10,825 nt of DNA from JADHUC01 sp964617665 (GTDB taxonomy: Bacteria; Planctomycetota; Planctomycetia; Pirellulales; Pirellulaceae), in the NCBI GenBank assembly GCA_964617665.1, contig CAZUAH010000479.1, forward strand, positions 1 through 10,825. The letters are read 5' to 3'. The notes beneath the pieces were generated by a model that saw only the letters and a program-made list of their open reading frames with translations, made no database searches and was not told the origin of the DNA. This document shows, piece by piece, positions 1-7,289 of the stretch. The position numbers and the translations under genes are program-made. The stretch's first letter is position 1; each line of letters opens with the position of its first letter.

Positions 1-1
1 T

Positions 2-166
2 CTGTCGTTCGATCTTCCGGGGCGAGACTTGGCGGAAACGAGGCGACGTTGTCTGACGCGCGGCGTCGTGTTGAGTCTGCGCAACAAATGGCTGCGAATC
101 AGTCCGCACGGTTACGTAAACGAAGACGATGTAGATCGCCTGATTGAAACGTTGCGGCAATCCTGA
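2..166 (+). CDS. Class V aminotransferase, C-terminal end (partial)
   Basis: Frame 2 is open from the window edge to TGA 164-166 and encodes 54 residues. The stretch VVLSLRNKWLRISPH, followed by GYVNEDDVDRLIETL, is the usual C-terminal end of the class V PLP aminotransferase fold (cysteine desulfurase, kynureninase and isopenicillin-N-epimerase relatives). In these proteins a small-domain strand 'R-[IV]-S-x-H-x-Y' is followed by 'N-x-x-x-[DE]-[IV]-D-x-L' and a last helix. The catalytic lysine and substrate residues lie outside the window, so the reaction cannot be assigned. The gene points toward the convergent sensor kinase gene, and a large palindrome sits between them. Confidence 0.75.
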   Translation: MSFDLPGRDLAETRRRCLTRGVVLSLRNKWLRISPHGYVNEDDVDRLIETLRQS

Positions 167-227
167 AGTCCCGCGCCGGACCCGCTAGTCGTGCGGCTAT
201 CGATGTTTGTCAGGTGGATTGAGGCCA

Positions 228-305
228 GGGTGGCCGGGGTTGGAGGGCGCAAGCCCGAAACCACGGGGCTTCCCTCGCTGACGCTCAGTCCAGCCCCGGC
301 CACCC
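228..305. repeat. Long imperfect palindrome between convergent genes
   Basis: The arms 228-244 and 289-305 are 17 nt each and complementary except for one T opposite G. The first arm begins GGGTGGCCGGGG and the second ends CCCCGGCCACCC. Inside lies a smaller hairpin, AAGCCC (251-256) with GGGCTT (266-271). The element fills most of the gap between the aminotransferase stop at 166 and the kinase stop at 334, two genes that converge on it. The transcript would fold into a strong branched stem, which suits a bidirectional transcription barrier, but no T tract follows either arm. GC-rich palindromes of this design are, to my knowledge, often dispersed in planctomycete genomes. That it is a repeat family member here is inferred, since only one copy is in the window. 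Confidence 0.7.
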
Positions 306-333
306 AACCTGACATTGATCGCCAGACACACCG

Positions 334-2055
334 CTAGGCGGAACTGCTATCCGAGACAGGAAACTCCTGAGTAACCGTCTCTGGCGACGGAGTCGCAGCG
401 GGTATGACTGCGGGAAACTCAAGGAAGAACGCACTGCCAGCCTGCGCCGTGCTTTCGACGCGAATGTCGCCACCGTGCTCCTGGAGGATCTTCTGACTAA
501 CCGGCAGCCCAAGCCCCGTGCCGCGACTGCCCTTGCGCGATTCAAAGACGCTGAATATCTTCGCAAGATCCTCGGGCGGGATACCCTCGCCGTTATCGTC
601 CACGCGAACACACGCATGCTTCGCTTGCTGATCGTACGAGGTCGACACAATTACGCGCCCGTCTTCGACACCTTCGCAAGCGTCAATTGCATTCGTGACC
701 ACATTCAAGATGGCGCGATGCATAGCATCCGGATCGAACGTCAACGTCGGCACGTCGGGCCCAGGCGTCCAGAGCAGTTGTACGTTCGCGTCCGCAGCTC
801 GCACGTTCATCAGTTCAACGACGTCATCGATGACTTCGTTCAGTTCTGCCGGTACTCGCTCCGGACGACGCTCCTTGCTGAAGGTCAGCATGTCCATCAC
901 CAAGTGGGAGATCTTCTCCTGATTCTTCTCGACAATCCCCCAACCTTTCTGCACAAGGCTCGTGTCGGTGTGTTTCAGTCCCTCCTCGATCAAATAGCTA
1001 CCGCCGCGGATGCCCTGCAAGATATTCTTGACGTGATGCGACAAGGTAGCGATTGTTTGCCCCACGGCAGCCAATCGTTCGGCCTGGACCATGGCCGAGT
1101 AGTAGGAAGTGTCCTCAACAGCCAAGGCAGCCTGATGGCCAATGGCGACCATCAACTTGAGATGCTCCTCGGAGAATCGGTTCACCTCGCGGTTCTGCAG
1201 TACTTGTCCTGGAGGCGTGAAAGTGTCGATGTAGACGACGCCCACCACGCCGTAGCGTCCTTGCATGGGAACGCAGATAGCTTCTCGTACACCCGTCTTC
1301 AGAATGCTCGCCGCCGGGTCCCAACGTTCGTCTTCCCGTGCATCGGTTGTGTGAACACCCTCCTGACGATCCATCACATAGTCCAGAATCGTCTGGCTTA
1401 TGTGCATCTTCTCGTCACTCTGCGTGTCCTTGCGATGGTGGAACACCTTGGGGGTCAGCTCGTCCGTGTCCCGGTCAACAAGCATGATACAGCCGCGATC
1501 AGCCTCGACCCATTCGAAGATCAACTCCATGATACGCTGCAGCAGTTGGTCGATATCCAACGTGTGGCTCACGGCCAGCGCCGTCCGGTACATGACCTGT
1601 AGATTGCTGCGTGCGCGGGCCAGCCACGGACTGGCGGACATGTCCGTCCCCGCGAAGATACGGCTGCCTTCCTCGGGGCTGATGGACTTGAGAATTCGCG
1701 AACCTTCTACGTGATGGTTCCGACCGATGATGTCCACTTCCTCGGCCAAATCCACGGACGAATTGTCTTCGTTCCCCGTGAAAATCAGCAACGTACGGCC
1801 AACGCGAACACGGTCGCCAGTGGTCAGCGTTTGCTGGTGGATCGGGTCTTCGTTGACAAATGTGCCGTTGGAACTCTGCAGGTCGACGAGATCATATCCC
1901 TCGTCCGTCCGCACAACTTGCGCGTGACGGCGGGACACCTCAGAATCGTGCAGTTGTACAGGATTCTTGGCGTCGCGTCCTATGCCGAGCACTGAGTCAT
2001 CCAAATCGAAACGCTTGCCTTGGTCGCGTCCCTGAATAACGAAAAGCGATGACAT
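334..2055 (-). CDS. FHA-GAF sensor histidine kinase
   Basis: This is a 573-residue soluble two-component kinase with no membrane segment. Residues 1-95 form an FHA phosphothreonine-binding domain (GIGRDAKN at 24-31, S39 with SRRH at 41-44, SSNGTFVN at 61-68). A GAF domain covers about 155-315. The dimerisation/phosphoacceptor helix holds LSHHVKN (338-344), with H340 as probable phosphosite; the usual Glu after it is His and the usual Pro is Ile. The ATPase domain shows the N box (NVVTNAIDA, 451-459), the G1 box (DDNGEGI, 486-492) and the G2 box (GTGLGL, 512-517), so all ATP-binding boxes are intact. The tail after about 548 is Pro/Ser/Thr-rich. ATG 2055 is chosen because FHA homology begins at once. 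The receiver gene lies 128 bp upstream on the same strand and is a likely partner. The signal sensed is unknown; FHA domains usually bind phosphothreonine, so cross-talk with Ser/Thr kinases is possible. Confidence 0.92.
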   Translation of the reverse strand: MSSLFVIQGRDQGKRFDLDDSVLGIGRDAKNPVQLHDSEVSRRHAQVVRTDEGYDLVDLQSSNGTFVNEDPIHQQTLTTGDRVRVGRTLLIFTGNEDNSSVDLAEEVDIIGRNHHVEGSRILKSISPEEGSRIFAGTDMSASPWLARARSNLQVMYRTALAVSHTLDIDQLLQRIMELIFEWVEADRGCIMLVDRDTDELTPKVFHHRKDTQSDEKMHISQTILDYVMDRQEGVHTTDAREDERWDPAASILKTGVREAICVPMQGRYGVVGVVYIDTFTPPGQVLQNREVNRFSEEHLKLMVAIGHQAALAVEDTSYYSAMVQAERLAAVGQTIATLSHHVKNILQGIRGGSYLIEEGLKHTDTSLVQKGWGIVEKNQEKISHLVMDMLTFSKERRPERVPAELNEVIDDVVELMNVRAADANVQLLWTPGPDVPTLTFDPDAMHRAILNVVTNAIDACEGVEDGRVIVSTSYDQQAKHACVRVDDNGEGIPPEDLAKIFSVFESRKGSRGTGLGLPVSQKILQEHGGDIRVESTAQAGSAFFLEFPAVIPAATPSPETVTQEFPVSDSSSA

Positions 2056-2183
2056 TTTGCCGTCTCGTTACTTGCGCAGGCCAGCGATCTGACGTGAAAG
2101 CAAAGGGCTTTGATGGAAGAGGGGAAAACCACACCGCCACTGCCCATCGCGATGTCCCGCCTGATGACAAACGGCCTGCCGAG

Positions 2184-2573
2184 CTAGGTTGTCGCAGAAC
2201 CACTCAACAACCGTTCGATTGTACGTATCAGCGGCGCATAATGGTAGGGTTTCGATACAATCCGATCCTTCGGCAAAGTCCGATGGTATCGGGAAGTACG
2301 CCCCAAAACGACCAACCGGGCATCGTGGTCTCTGGACTCGGCGTCATATTGGTCCTGGACGTGCTCGTCCGCAGCCGAATCCGCCTCCATATCCAGCACG
2401 ATCACCTGAGGATGATGTTGCCGAGCTAGTTGAATTCCTTGACGTGCGCCGGTCGCCGCAAGCGTCTGTACGCCGCGACGCTCAAGTGCCGCGCGCAACA
2501 CCTCACGAGTATCTTCCGACTGATCAACTATCAAAACCCTACGGGAAGGGGGGGCAGTCTGTCTGACAAGCAC
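2184..2573 (-). CDS. Stand-alone response-regulator receiver domain
   Basis: This 129-residue protein is a single receiver (CheY-like) domain without an output domain. It has the beta1 motif RVLIVDQSED with D17, the phosphoacceptor D61 in VIVLDME, and K108 in IVSKPY. The second acidic residue normally next to D17 is Gln (Q18), so magnesium binding may be altered; the S/T that normally ends beta4 is also displaced (VLGRTS). The start is GTG 2573: GGAGGT lies 6 nt upstream (complement of 2580-2585), and the receiver fold needs the residues right after it. The sensor kinase gene follows 128 bp downstream on the same strand, so phosphotransfer from it is the simplest hypothesis. It may act as a phosphorelay intermediate or through protein contacts, since it has no DNA-binding part. 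Confidence 0.85.
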   Translation of the reverse strand: MLVRQTAPPSRRVLIVDQSEDTREVLRAALERRGVQTLAATGARQGIQLARQHHPQVIVLDMEADSAADEHVQDQYDAESRDHDARLVVLGRTSRYHRTLPKDRIVSKPYHYAPLIRTIERLLSGSATT

Positions 2574-2579
2574 CGGCGC

Positions 2580-2585
2580 ACCTCC
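2580..2585 (-). promoter_or_regulatory. Shine-Dalgarno site of the receiver gene
   Basis: The plus-strand bases ACCTCC read GGAGGT on the minus strand, 6 nt before GTG 2573. This near-perfect site decides the GTG start. Confidence 0.75.
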
Positions 2586-2681
2586 GTGTGCGTTCTGGTA
2601 GGGAGCCTCGGCCGGTAACGGGCCGCCACTTCAGACAGCATCGTCCACCCCGAAAACCGCGACTCACAATTGAGGCATGTT

Positions 2682-2701
2682 GGCGGACTTCCATGTCCGC
2701 C
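2682..2701. repeat. Short perfect hairpin, GGCGGAC arms
   Basis: GGCGGAC (2682-2688) and GTCCGCC (2695-2701) are perfect complements around the 6-nt loop TTCCAT. No T tract follows on either strand, so an intrinsic terminator is unlikely. It resembles short dispersed GC hairpins (REP-like), but only one copy is in the window. It lies about 115 bp upstream of the metK promoter and about 110 bp upstream of the receiver gene. Confidence 0.5.
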
Positions 2702-2813
2702 GGGCAGAGCGGGAGAATATCGAGTCCGGTCAATCGTGTCAAAACCGAATTCTGAGAACCAGAAAATTGTGAACAAAGCTGAGAGCCAGCACGCGGCTTC
2801 GAGCTAGCTGAGC

Positions 2814-2843
2814 TTGTCCATTTCGCCATCTGACGCCTATAAT
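2814..2843 (+). promoter_or_regulatory. Sigma70-like promoter of the metK operon
   Basis: TTGTCC (2814-2819, four of six consensus bases) and a perfect TATAAT (2838-2843) are separated by 18 nt. Transcription would begin near 2850, about 60 nt before the GTG start of metK. It is the best promoter-like sequence I found in the left part and should drive metK, the aminotransferase gene and the permease gene. Confidence 0.75.
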
Positions 2844-2896
2844 CCGTCCTTTACCGCACCAGTATTCTTATCGACCGAACGCTGCAGCGCAAGGCG

Positions 2897-2902
2897 AAGG
2901 AG
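2897..2902 (+). promoter_or_regulatory. Shine-Dalgarno site of metK
   Basis: AAGGAG lies 7 nt before GTG 2910. With the promoter at 2814-2843 and the family's usual N-terminus, it fixes the start. Confidence 0.8.
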
Positions 2903-2909
2903 CGAGACC

Positions 2910-4076
2910 GTGGCTTCCAGCAAGTATCTGTTCACCAGCGAATCTGTCAGTATGGGCCATCCGGACAAGTTGGCGGACCAGATCTCCGATGGCATTCTTG
3001 ACTCCCTGTTCGACCAGGACCCCACCAGCAGGGTCGCGTGCGAGACGCTCGTAACTACTGGCGTTGCAGTCCTCGCTGGCGAAATCACGACCAAGGCGAC
3101 CGTGGACTATCCGAGCGTCGTTCGAGAAGTGATACGGGATGTCGGCTACACGGACGACGAAATGGGCATCAGCGCCGACACGTGCGCCGTGATGGTGTCT
3201 CTGGACAGACAGAGCCCCGATATCGCCATGGGCGTGGACGAGGACGCCCAAGAAGGCAAAGAGATTGGCGCCGGCGACCAGGGCCTGATGTTCGGGTTCG
3301 CGTGCAGCGACACAAAGGAATTGATGCCTCTGCCAATCGCTTTGGCACATCGGATACTGAACCGATTGACCAAGGCCCGTTTCGACGGGGAGGTTTCATG
3401 GCTGCGTCCCGACAGCAAGAGCCAAGTTACGGTTGAATATGATGGGCAGACGCCGGTGCGAGTGGATACGGTTGTTGTGTCGACGCAACACGGACCCGAT
3501 GTGTCCAACGAGGCTATTCGTGAATTCGTGATCGATCAGATCATCAAGCCGACGGTGCCCGAGCCGCTAGTGAACGGCGACATCAAGTACCACATCAACC
3601 CCACGGGGCGTTTTGTGGTTGGCGGCCCGCATGGCGATTGCGGACTAACTGGCCGCAAGATCATCGTGGATACATATGGCGGGTGGGGAAGGCATGGGGG
3701 AGGTGCTTTCAGCGGCAAGGACCCGACGAAGGTCGACCGCAGCGCTGCATATATGGCTCGCCATGTGGCCAAGAGCATTGTGGCGGCTGGGCTGGCAGAA
3801 CGATGCGAGGTTCAATTGGCCTATGCCATCGGCGTCAGCCAGCCCGTCAGCATTCGCGTGGATACTCAAGGAACCGGCAAAGTGGACGAAGACAGCATCT
3901 GTCAGGCTGTGAGAGATGTGTTCCCGTTGACGCCTGGTGGCATTATCGACTACTTGGACCTGCGTCGACCAATCTACCGAAAGACGGCCGCCGGTGGGCA
4001 CTTTGGCCGGAACGAACCCGAGTTTACGTGGGAAAACACGGACGAGGCCTCCAAGGTCGCGGAAGCGGTCAAGTGA
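2910..4076 (+). CDS. metK: S-adenosylmethionine synthetase
   Basis: It makes S-adenosylmethionine from methionine and ATP in the cytoplasm, releasing phosphate and diphosphate, and so supplies methyl groups to the cell. From GTG 2910 it has 388 residues, the normal family length. Visible motifs: GHPDK at 16-20 with the catalytic H17, GAGDQGLMFGFA (signature 1, from 120), INPTGRFVVGGPHGD (229-243), GLTGRK (245-250) and the glycine-rich loop GGGAFSGKD (signature 2, 263-271). C244 replaces the more usual Ala or Ser of the HGD-x-GLTGRK loop, probably harmless. GTG 2910 is preferred over the longer frame from 2814 because that frame includes the promoter and the extra residues have no family match. 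It is the first gene of a three-gene plus-strand set; the next start is 18 nt after its stop. No SAM riboswitch was seen. Confidence 0.97.
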   Translation: MASSKYLFTSESVSMGHPDKLADQISDGILDSLFDQDPTSRVACETLVTTGVAVLAGEITTKATVDYPSVVREVIRDVGYTDDEMGISADTCAVMVSLDRQSPDIAMGVDEDAQEGKEIGAGDQGLMFGFACSDTKELMPLPIALAHRILNRLTKARFDGEVSWLRPDSKSQVTVEYDGQTPVRVDTVVVSTQHGPDVSNEAIREFVIDQIIKPTVPEPLVNGDIKYHINPTGRFVVGGPHGDCGLTGRKIIVDTYGGWGRHGGGAFSGKDPTKVDRSAAYMARHVAKSIVAAGLAERCEVQLAYAIGVSQPVSIRVDTQGTGKVDEDSICQAVRDVFPLTPGGIIDYLDLRRPIYRKTAAGGHFGRNEPEFTWENTDEASKVAEAVK

Positions 4077-4094
4077 GACACTGCCGCCATACCA

Positions 4095-5360
4095 ATGTCT
4101 ATTGAATTTCGATCAAGCAATCGCGCACAACTTGCAGCAGGGCAGCCGATCAGCGAGTTGATGTCGCGTGCCCTGGATAATCCAGACCTTATCTCGCTTG
4201 CAGCGGGATTTGTCGACAACGATACGCTTCCGACCGAGCCGGTTCGCCAAGCTTCGGCGGCGCTGCTCGCCGATCCCAACACCGCGAATGCAGCTCTGCA
4301 GTATGGAAGCACGCCGGGATACCCGGGCCTGCGGGAGATCCTGTTGGAACACGCACGCCAAGCAGACGGTTTGGATGCGTCGCTGCCGATTGATCAGGTC
4401 GTCGTTACAGCCGGTAGCAATCAGTTGCTTCACTTGGTAAGTGAAAGCTTGCTGGACCCGGGCGACATCGTCCTGTGCGCTTCGCCCAGCTACTTCGTCT
4501 ACCTGGGACTGTTGGCCGGATTGGGCGCCCGCGCTGTCGGCATTGCTAGCGACAACGATGGCATGATTCCCGAGGCGCTGGAGGAAACGTTGGCGCGTCT
4601 GGGTGCCGCTGGCGAACTGAACCGCGTCAAGGCCATTTACTTGGTCCCCTATTTCGATAATCCGGGCGGTGTAACCATGCCGTTCGAGCGTCGAGCGGCG
4701 GTGGTAGACATAGCCAAGCGATGGTCGCGTCGCCAGAGAATCCACGTCATATCGGACGAAGCCTATCGTCAGTTGCGATACTGGGGCGACGACATCCCCG
4801 GCACGCGGAGCTGTGACCCCGAGGGCGATACGGTGATCGTGGCCGGCACGTTCTCCAAATCGTTCTCGCCCGGAATGCGCGTTGGCTGGGGAATCCTGCC
4901 GCCTCACCTGGTTGGGCCCGTCAACGATCAGAAGGGAAACGTCGATTTCGGCTCTCCGAATTTCAACCAGCACCTCATCACAAAGGTCCTGGAAATGGGG
5001 CTTTTCGAGCCGCATGTCGAACGCATTTGCGATGAGTATCGTAGGAAACTCACGGCGATGCTGGAGGCTGCGGACGAGCACCTCGCGAAGTTGGACGGAG
5101 TTGAGTGGCTGAAGCCCACCGGCGGGCTGTACGTTTGGGTACGGCTGCCCGAGGGCGTCCCAACCGGAATGGACGGACCGTTGTTCGACGCTGCCGTGGG
5201 CGAGGGCCTCTTGTACGTGCCGGGCCAGTATTGTTATCCAGGCGAAGGCGAGCCCGTCTGCCGCAGTGCGATGCGGTTAAGCTTCGGCGTTCAGTCTTGT
5301 GATAAAATCCGAGAAGGCGTAGAAATGCTGGCGCGGGCTATTGCCACCGTGGCCGAGTGA
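4095..5360 (+). CDS. PLP-dependent class I/II aminotransferase
   Basis: This 421-residue fold-type I PLP enzyme resembles the 2-aminoadipate/aromatic aminotransferases related to the MocR C-terminal domain, but lacks a GntR DNA-binding domain. Visible landmarks: Y70 in LQYGSTPGYPGLRE, the TAGSNQ cofactor loop (105-110), N189-P190 in YFDNPGG, D221 and Y224 in ISDEAYRQL, and the Schiff-base lysine K255 in GTFSKSFSPGMRVGW with R262 behind it. A C-terminal Arg in MRLSFG is the likely carboxylate binder. The usual NPTG turn is NPGG here. The substrate cannot be read from sequence. The gene follows metK by 18 nt, and its TGA overlaps a possible GTG of the next gene, so the three are probably cotranscribed. 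The Shine-Dalgarno sequence before ATG 4095 is weak. Confidence 0.9.
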   Translation: MSIEFRSSNRAQLAAGQPISELMSRALDNPDLISLAAGFVDNDTLPTEPVRQASAALLADPNTANAALQYGSTPGYPGLREILLEHARQADGLDASLPIDQVVVTAGSNQLLHLVSESLLDPGDIVLCASPSYFVYLGLLAGLGARAVGIASDNDGMIPEALEETLARLGAAGELNRVKAIYLVPYFDNPGGVTMPFERRAAVVDIAKRWSRRQRIHVISDEAYRQLRYWGDDIPGTRSCDPEGDTVIVAGTFSKSFSPGMRVGWGILPPHLVGPVNDQKGNVDFGSPNFNQHLITKVLEMGLFEPHVERICDEYRRKLTAMLEAADEHLAKLDGVEWLKPTGGLYVWVRLPEGVPTGMDGPLFDAAVGEGLLYVPGQYCYPGEGEPVCRSAMRLSFGVQSCDKIREGVEMLARAIATVAE

Positions 5361-5389
5361 ATCGCGGCCGCAATGGAAACGGAATTCCC

Positions 5390-6523
5390 ATGCGGATCAT
5401 CGACCTTCACATCCTACGACAGTACGTCAAAGTGCTGGTCATCTGCTTCCTCAGCCTGACCGGCCTCTATGTCGTGGTCGATGCCTTTGGCCACCTTGAC
5501 GAACTGCAAATGGTGGCAAAGAAGGAAGGAAACTGGTTCGCGTTCCTGTCCGAGTACTACGGCGCTCGATCCTTGGCCTTCTTTGATCGTACCAGTGCCC
5601 TGTTGGCCCTGCTGGCAGCCACGTTTGCCGCCACGTCCATGCAGCGATCCAACGAGCTGGCATCGTTGATGGCTGCAGGAATCCCCAAAATCCGCGTTGT
5701 GACGCCTCTGATCATCGGCGCGGTCGCAGTCAGCCTTCTGGCCGTGGCGAATCGCGAAATGCTGATTCCGTCGTTTCGCGACAAGCTGATGCGCAACTCC
5801 CAGGATTGGCACGGCGAAACAAAGAAGGATCTGGAGCCGAAATTCGATAACCGCACCGACATTGTTATTGGTGGGCGTCACACGGTTGCGGCTGAAGGAC
5901 GGATCGTCCGCCCCGCATTTCAATTGCCACCGGAAATTGCCGGCTTTGGAACTCGACTGGCCGCTGCGGATGCGTACTTTCACGAGGCGGACGAGGGGCG
6001 TCCGCGAGGGTACCGCTTGGAAGGAGCGGAAGACCCAAAAAACCTGGATGAGATCCCTTCACTGCACATCGACGGCGTTCCGGTGATCCTGACTTCATGT
6101 GATACCGATTGGCTGGAGCCAAACGAATGCTTCGTCGTCAGCGACATCTCGTTTGACCAGTTGGCAGCGGGCAACGCGTGGCGAGAATTCTCGTCTACCT
6201 CGGAACTGATATCCGGATTGCACAATCCAAGTTTGGACTTTGCACCGGATGTCCGTGTGACCGTTCACGCCCGAATGGTGCAGCCTTTCTTGGATGTCAC
6301 GCTGCTGTTTTTGGGTTTACCGCTCGTTCTGTCGCGCGAGCGACGTAATGTGTTTGTGGCCGCTGGCCTGTGTGTGCTGGTGGTGGCCATTTTCTTCGTG
6401 GTTGTGATCGCCTGCCACGCCTTGGGCAAAGGATGCCTGATGGATCCGTCTCTAGCAGCGTGGTGTCCGTTGCTGATCTTCGCGCCTGCCGCAAGACTCA
6501 CTAGCCAAGCGTTCTGGCAGTGA
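5390..6523 (+). CDS. LptF/LptG (YjgP/YjgQ) family permease
   Basis: This is a 377-residue inner-membrane protein of the family whose LptF and LptG members, with the LptB ATPase, extract lipopolysaccharide and pass it to the periplasmic bridge. Three N-terminal membrane helices (about 13-32, 68-84, 103-121) enclose the cytoplasmic coupling stretch NELASLMAAGIPK. A periplasmic domain follows (about 125-290), then three more helices (about 295-313, 321-342, 352-370): the family's 3+domain+3 layout. ATG 5390 is preferred since MRIIDLHILRQYV matches the usual family start. An upstream GTG at 5357 overlaps the aminotransferase TGA and is the alternative. Whether it is LptF or LptG cannot be decided here, and no partner lies next to it. 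The IS91 remnant begins about 20 bp after its stop, so original downstream neighbours may have been lost. Confidence 0.88.
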   Translation: MRIIDLHILRQYVKVLVICFLSLTGLYVVVDAFGHLDELQMVAKKEGNWFAFLSEYYGARSLAFFDRTSALLALLAATFAATSMQRSNELASLMAAGIPKIRVVTPLIIGAVAVSLLAVANREMLIPSFRDKLMRNSQDWHGETKKDLEPKFDNRTDIVIGGRHTVAAEGRIVRPAFQLPPEIAGFGTRLAAADAYFHEADEGRPRGYRLEGAEDPKNLDEIPSLHIDGVPVILTSCDTDWLEPNECFVVSDISFDQLAAGNAWREFSSTSELISGLHNPSLDFAPDVRVTVHARMVQPFLDVTLLFLGLPLVLSRERRNVFVAAGLCVLVVAIFFVVVIACHALGKGCLMDPSLAAWCPLLIFAPAARLTSQAFWQ

Positions 6524-6544
6524 GCCTCGCCAGTCTTGAATTGA

Positions 6545-7052
6545 CAGGTAACAGAATTCGCGCATGGGGCGCTGCGGTCGGTGCTGCGCTCATCGCAAGC
6601 TGACGGCTACCGCGCGTTATCTAGCTCGGGTGCCGAGGCGATCCGCGATGTGGGCTCGGCGACCAAGTCCCTGGATGGATGCCAACTCGGCTTCTCTGGC
6701 GTGATACACACCTGGGGACGAGACTTGAAGGACTATCACCTCCACGTGCATTTTGTGGTGCCCGGCGGGGGAATGAGTCCCAATGGTTCAAAATGGCTGC
6801 AGGTCAGACAAGATCAACTGTTTCATCCGCAACCGGCGAAGATGCTGTACAAGAAACTGTTTGTGGAAGCGATTCGCAAGGAAGGATTTGTACGGTCAAC
6901 TGCCCCCGGGCGTGCTGAAGTTCGATTGGGTGGTGAATATCAAGCCGGTCGGCAATGGCCAAGCGGTCTTGAAGTATTTGGCTCCCTACGTCTACCGCGT
7001 GGCGATCTGCGACAATCGAATCCACTCGGTCGATGAGCAAGGCGTAACCTAC
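6545..7052 (+). pseudogene. IS91-family (Y2) transposase remnant, truncated and frameshifted
   Basis: Two overlapping frames together give the middle of an IS91-type rolling-circle transposase. Frame 2 has AEAIRDVGSATKSLDGCQLG, then IHTWGRDLKDYH and the HUH metal motif HLHVH (6737-6751) followed by FVVPGGGMS. Frame 3 then has YGQLPPGVLKFDW, VVNIKPVGNGQAVL, and YLAPY (6975-6989), the paired catalytic tyrosines, followed by VYRVAICDNRI and VDEQGVTY. Removing one T from the T run at 6887-6889 joins the frames (EGLYGQLPPG), so a 1-bp insertion is the likely lesion. The N-terminal zinc-finger region and everything after VTY are missing, leaving under half of the usual length of roughly 380-400 residues. 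It cannot be an active transposase as it stands. It sits directly behind the permease gene, marking where the accessory region begins. Confidence 0.88.
6545..7052 (+). mobile_element. IS91-like element fragment
   Basis: This is the extent of recognisable transposase homology. No terminal IS91 ends (oriIS or terIS hairpins) were recognised. The right edge is set by the last family-like residues (VTY) and the left edge by an in-frame TGA at 6542. IS91 elements leave no target-site duplication, so the edges cannot be refined from the window. Confidence 0.6.
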
Positions 7053-7079
7053 CCGAAAGCCCCAACCTGGGAGAACCCC

Positions 7080-7289
7080 ATGCACGATCGAATCAACGAA
7101 CTGTATGATCGGATGGTCAAACTGACGTTTGGGCCGGCTGCAATGCTGACGGGCTCGATGGCTTCCGATACGGCCGCGGGCGCCGTCCGGATCCAGATCG
7201 ACGGTCAGACCGTTGGTACCGGGGACACCTTCCAACGAGCGTTCACGGACGCACAGAGGGCCCTCAGCGTGCTTTCGGTTGCGGGGTGA
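7080..7289 (+). CDS. Small hypothetical protein, 69 residues
   Basis: Unrecognised protein, beginning MHDRINELYDRMVKL and ending DAQRALSVLSVAG. It is mostly helical by composition, with no signal peptide or membrane segment. It is open in the same frame as the IS91 remnant, so a fusion read is possible. I separate it for three reasons: family homology stops at about 7052, GGGAG lies 6 nt before ATG 7080, and the last 25 codons recur at 7954-8031 without any transposase. The second copy differs at several third positions and by conservative changes (R/E, F/L, R/K), suggesting both once encoded protein. Function unknown. Confidence 0.45.
   Translation: MHDRINELYDRMVKLTFGPAAMLTGSMASDTAAGAVRIQIDGQTVGTGDTFQRAFTDAQRALSVLSVAG

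Larger units (their letters stand above)
2574..2909. other. Divergent intergenic region, receiver gene / metK
   Basis: This gene-free stretch separates the minus-strand receiver gene from plus-strand metK. It contains the receiver gene's Shine-Dalgarno site, a perfect 7-bp hairpin (2682-2701), the metK promoter (2814-2843) and the metK Shine-Dalgarno site. I could not pick out a convincing minus-strand promoter. No SAM riboswitch fold was recognised; the predicted metK leader is only about 60 nt, too short for a SAM-I type element. The longest plus-strand frame runs back to 2814 but overlaps the promoter and lacks MetK homology before 2910. Confidence 0.7.

Noticed and set aside
475..1602. 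Plus-strand frame of 375 codons
   Set aside because: It is antisense to the FHA-GAF kinase, whose domains are intact on the minus strand; the translation has no recognisable motif.
2820..2909. SAM riboswitch upstream of metK
   Set aside because: The predicted leader is about 60 nt and no SAM-I, SAM-II or related fold was recognised.
2868..3350. Minus-strand frame of 160 codons
   Set aside because: Antisense shadow of metK.
4113..5081. Minus-strand frame of 322 codons
   Set aside because: It is fully antisense to the PLP aminotransferase, which has all its catalytic landmarks on the plus strand.
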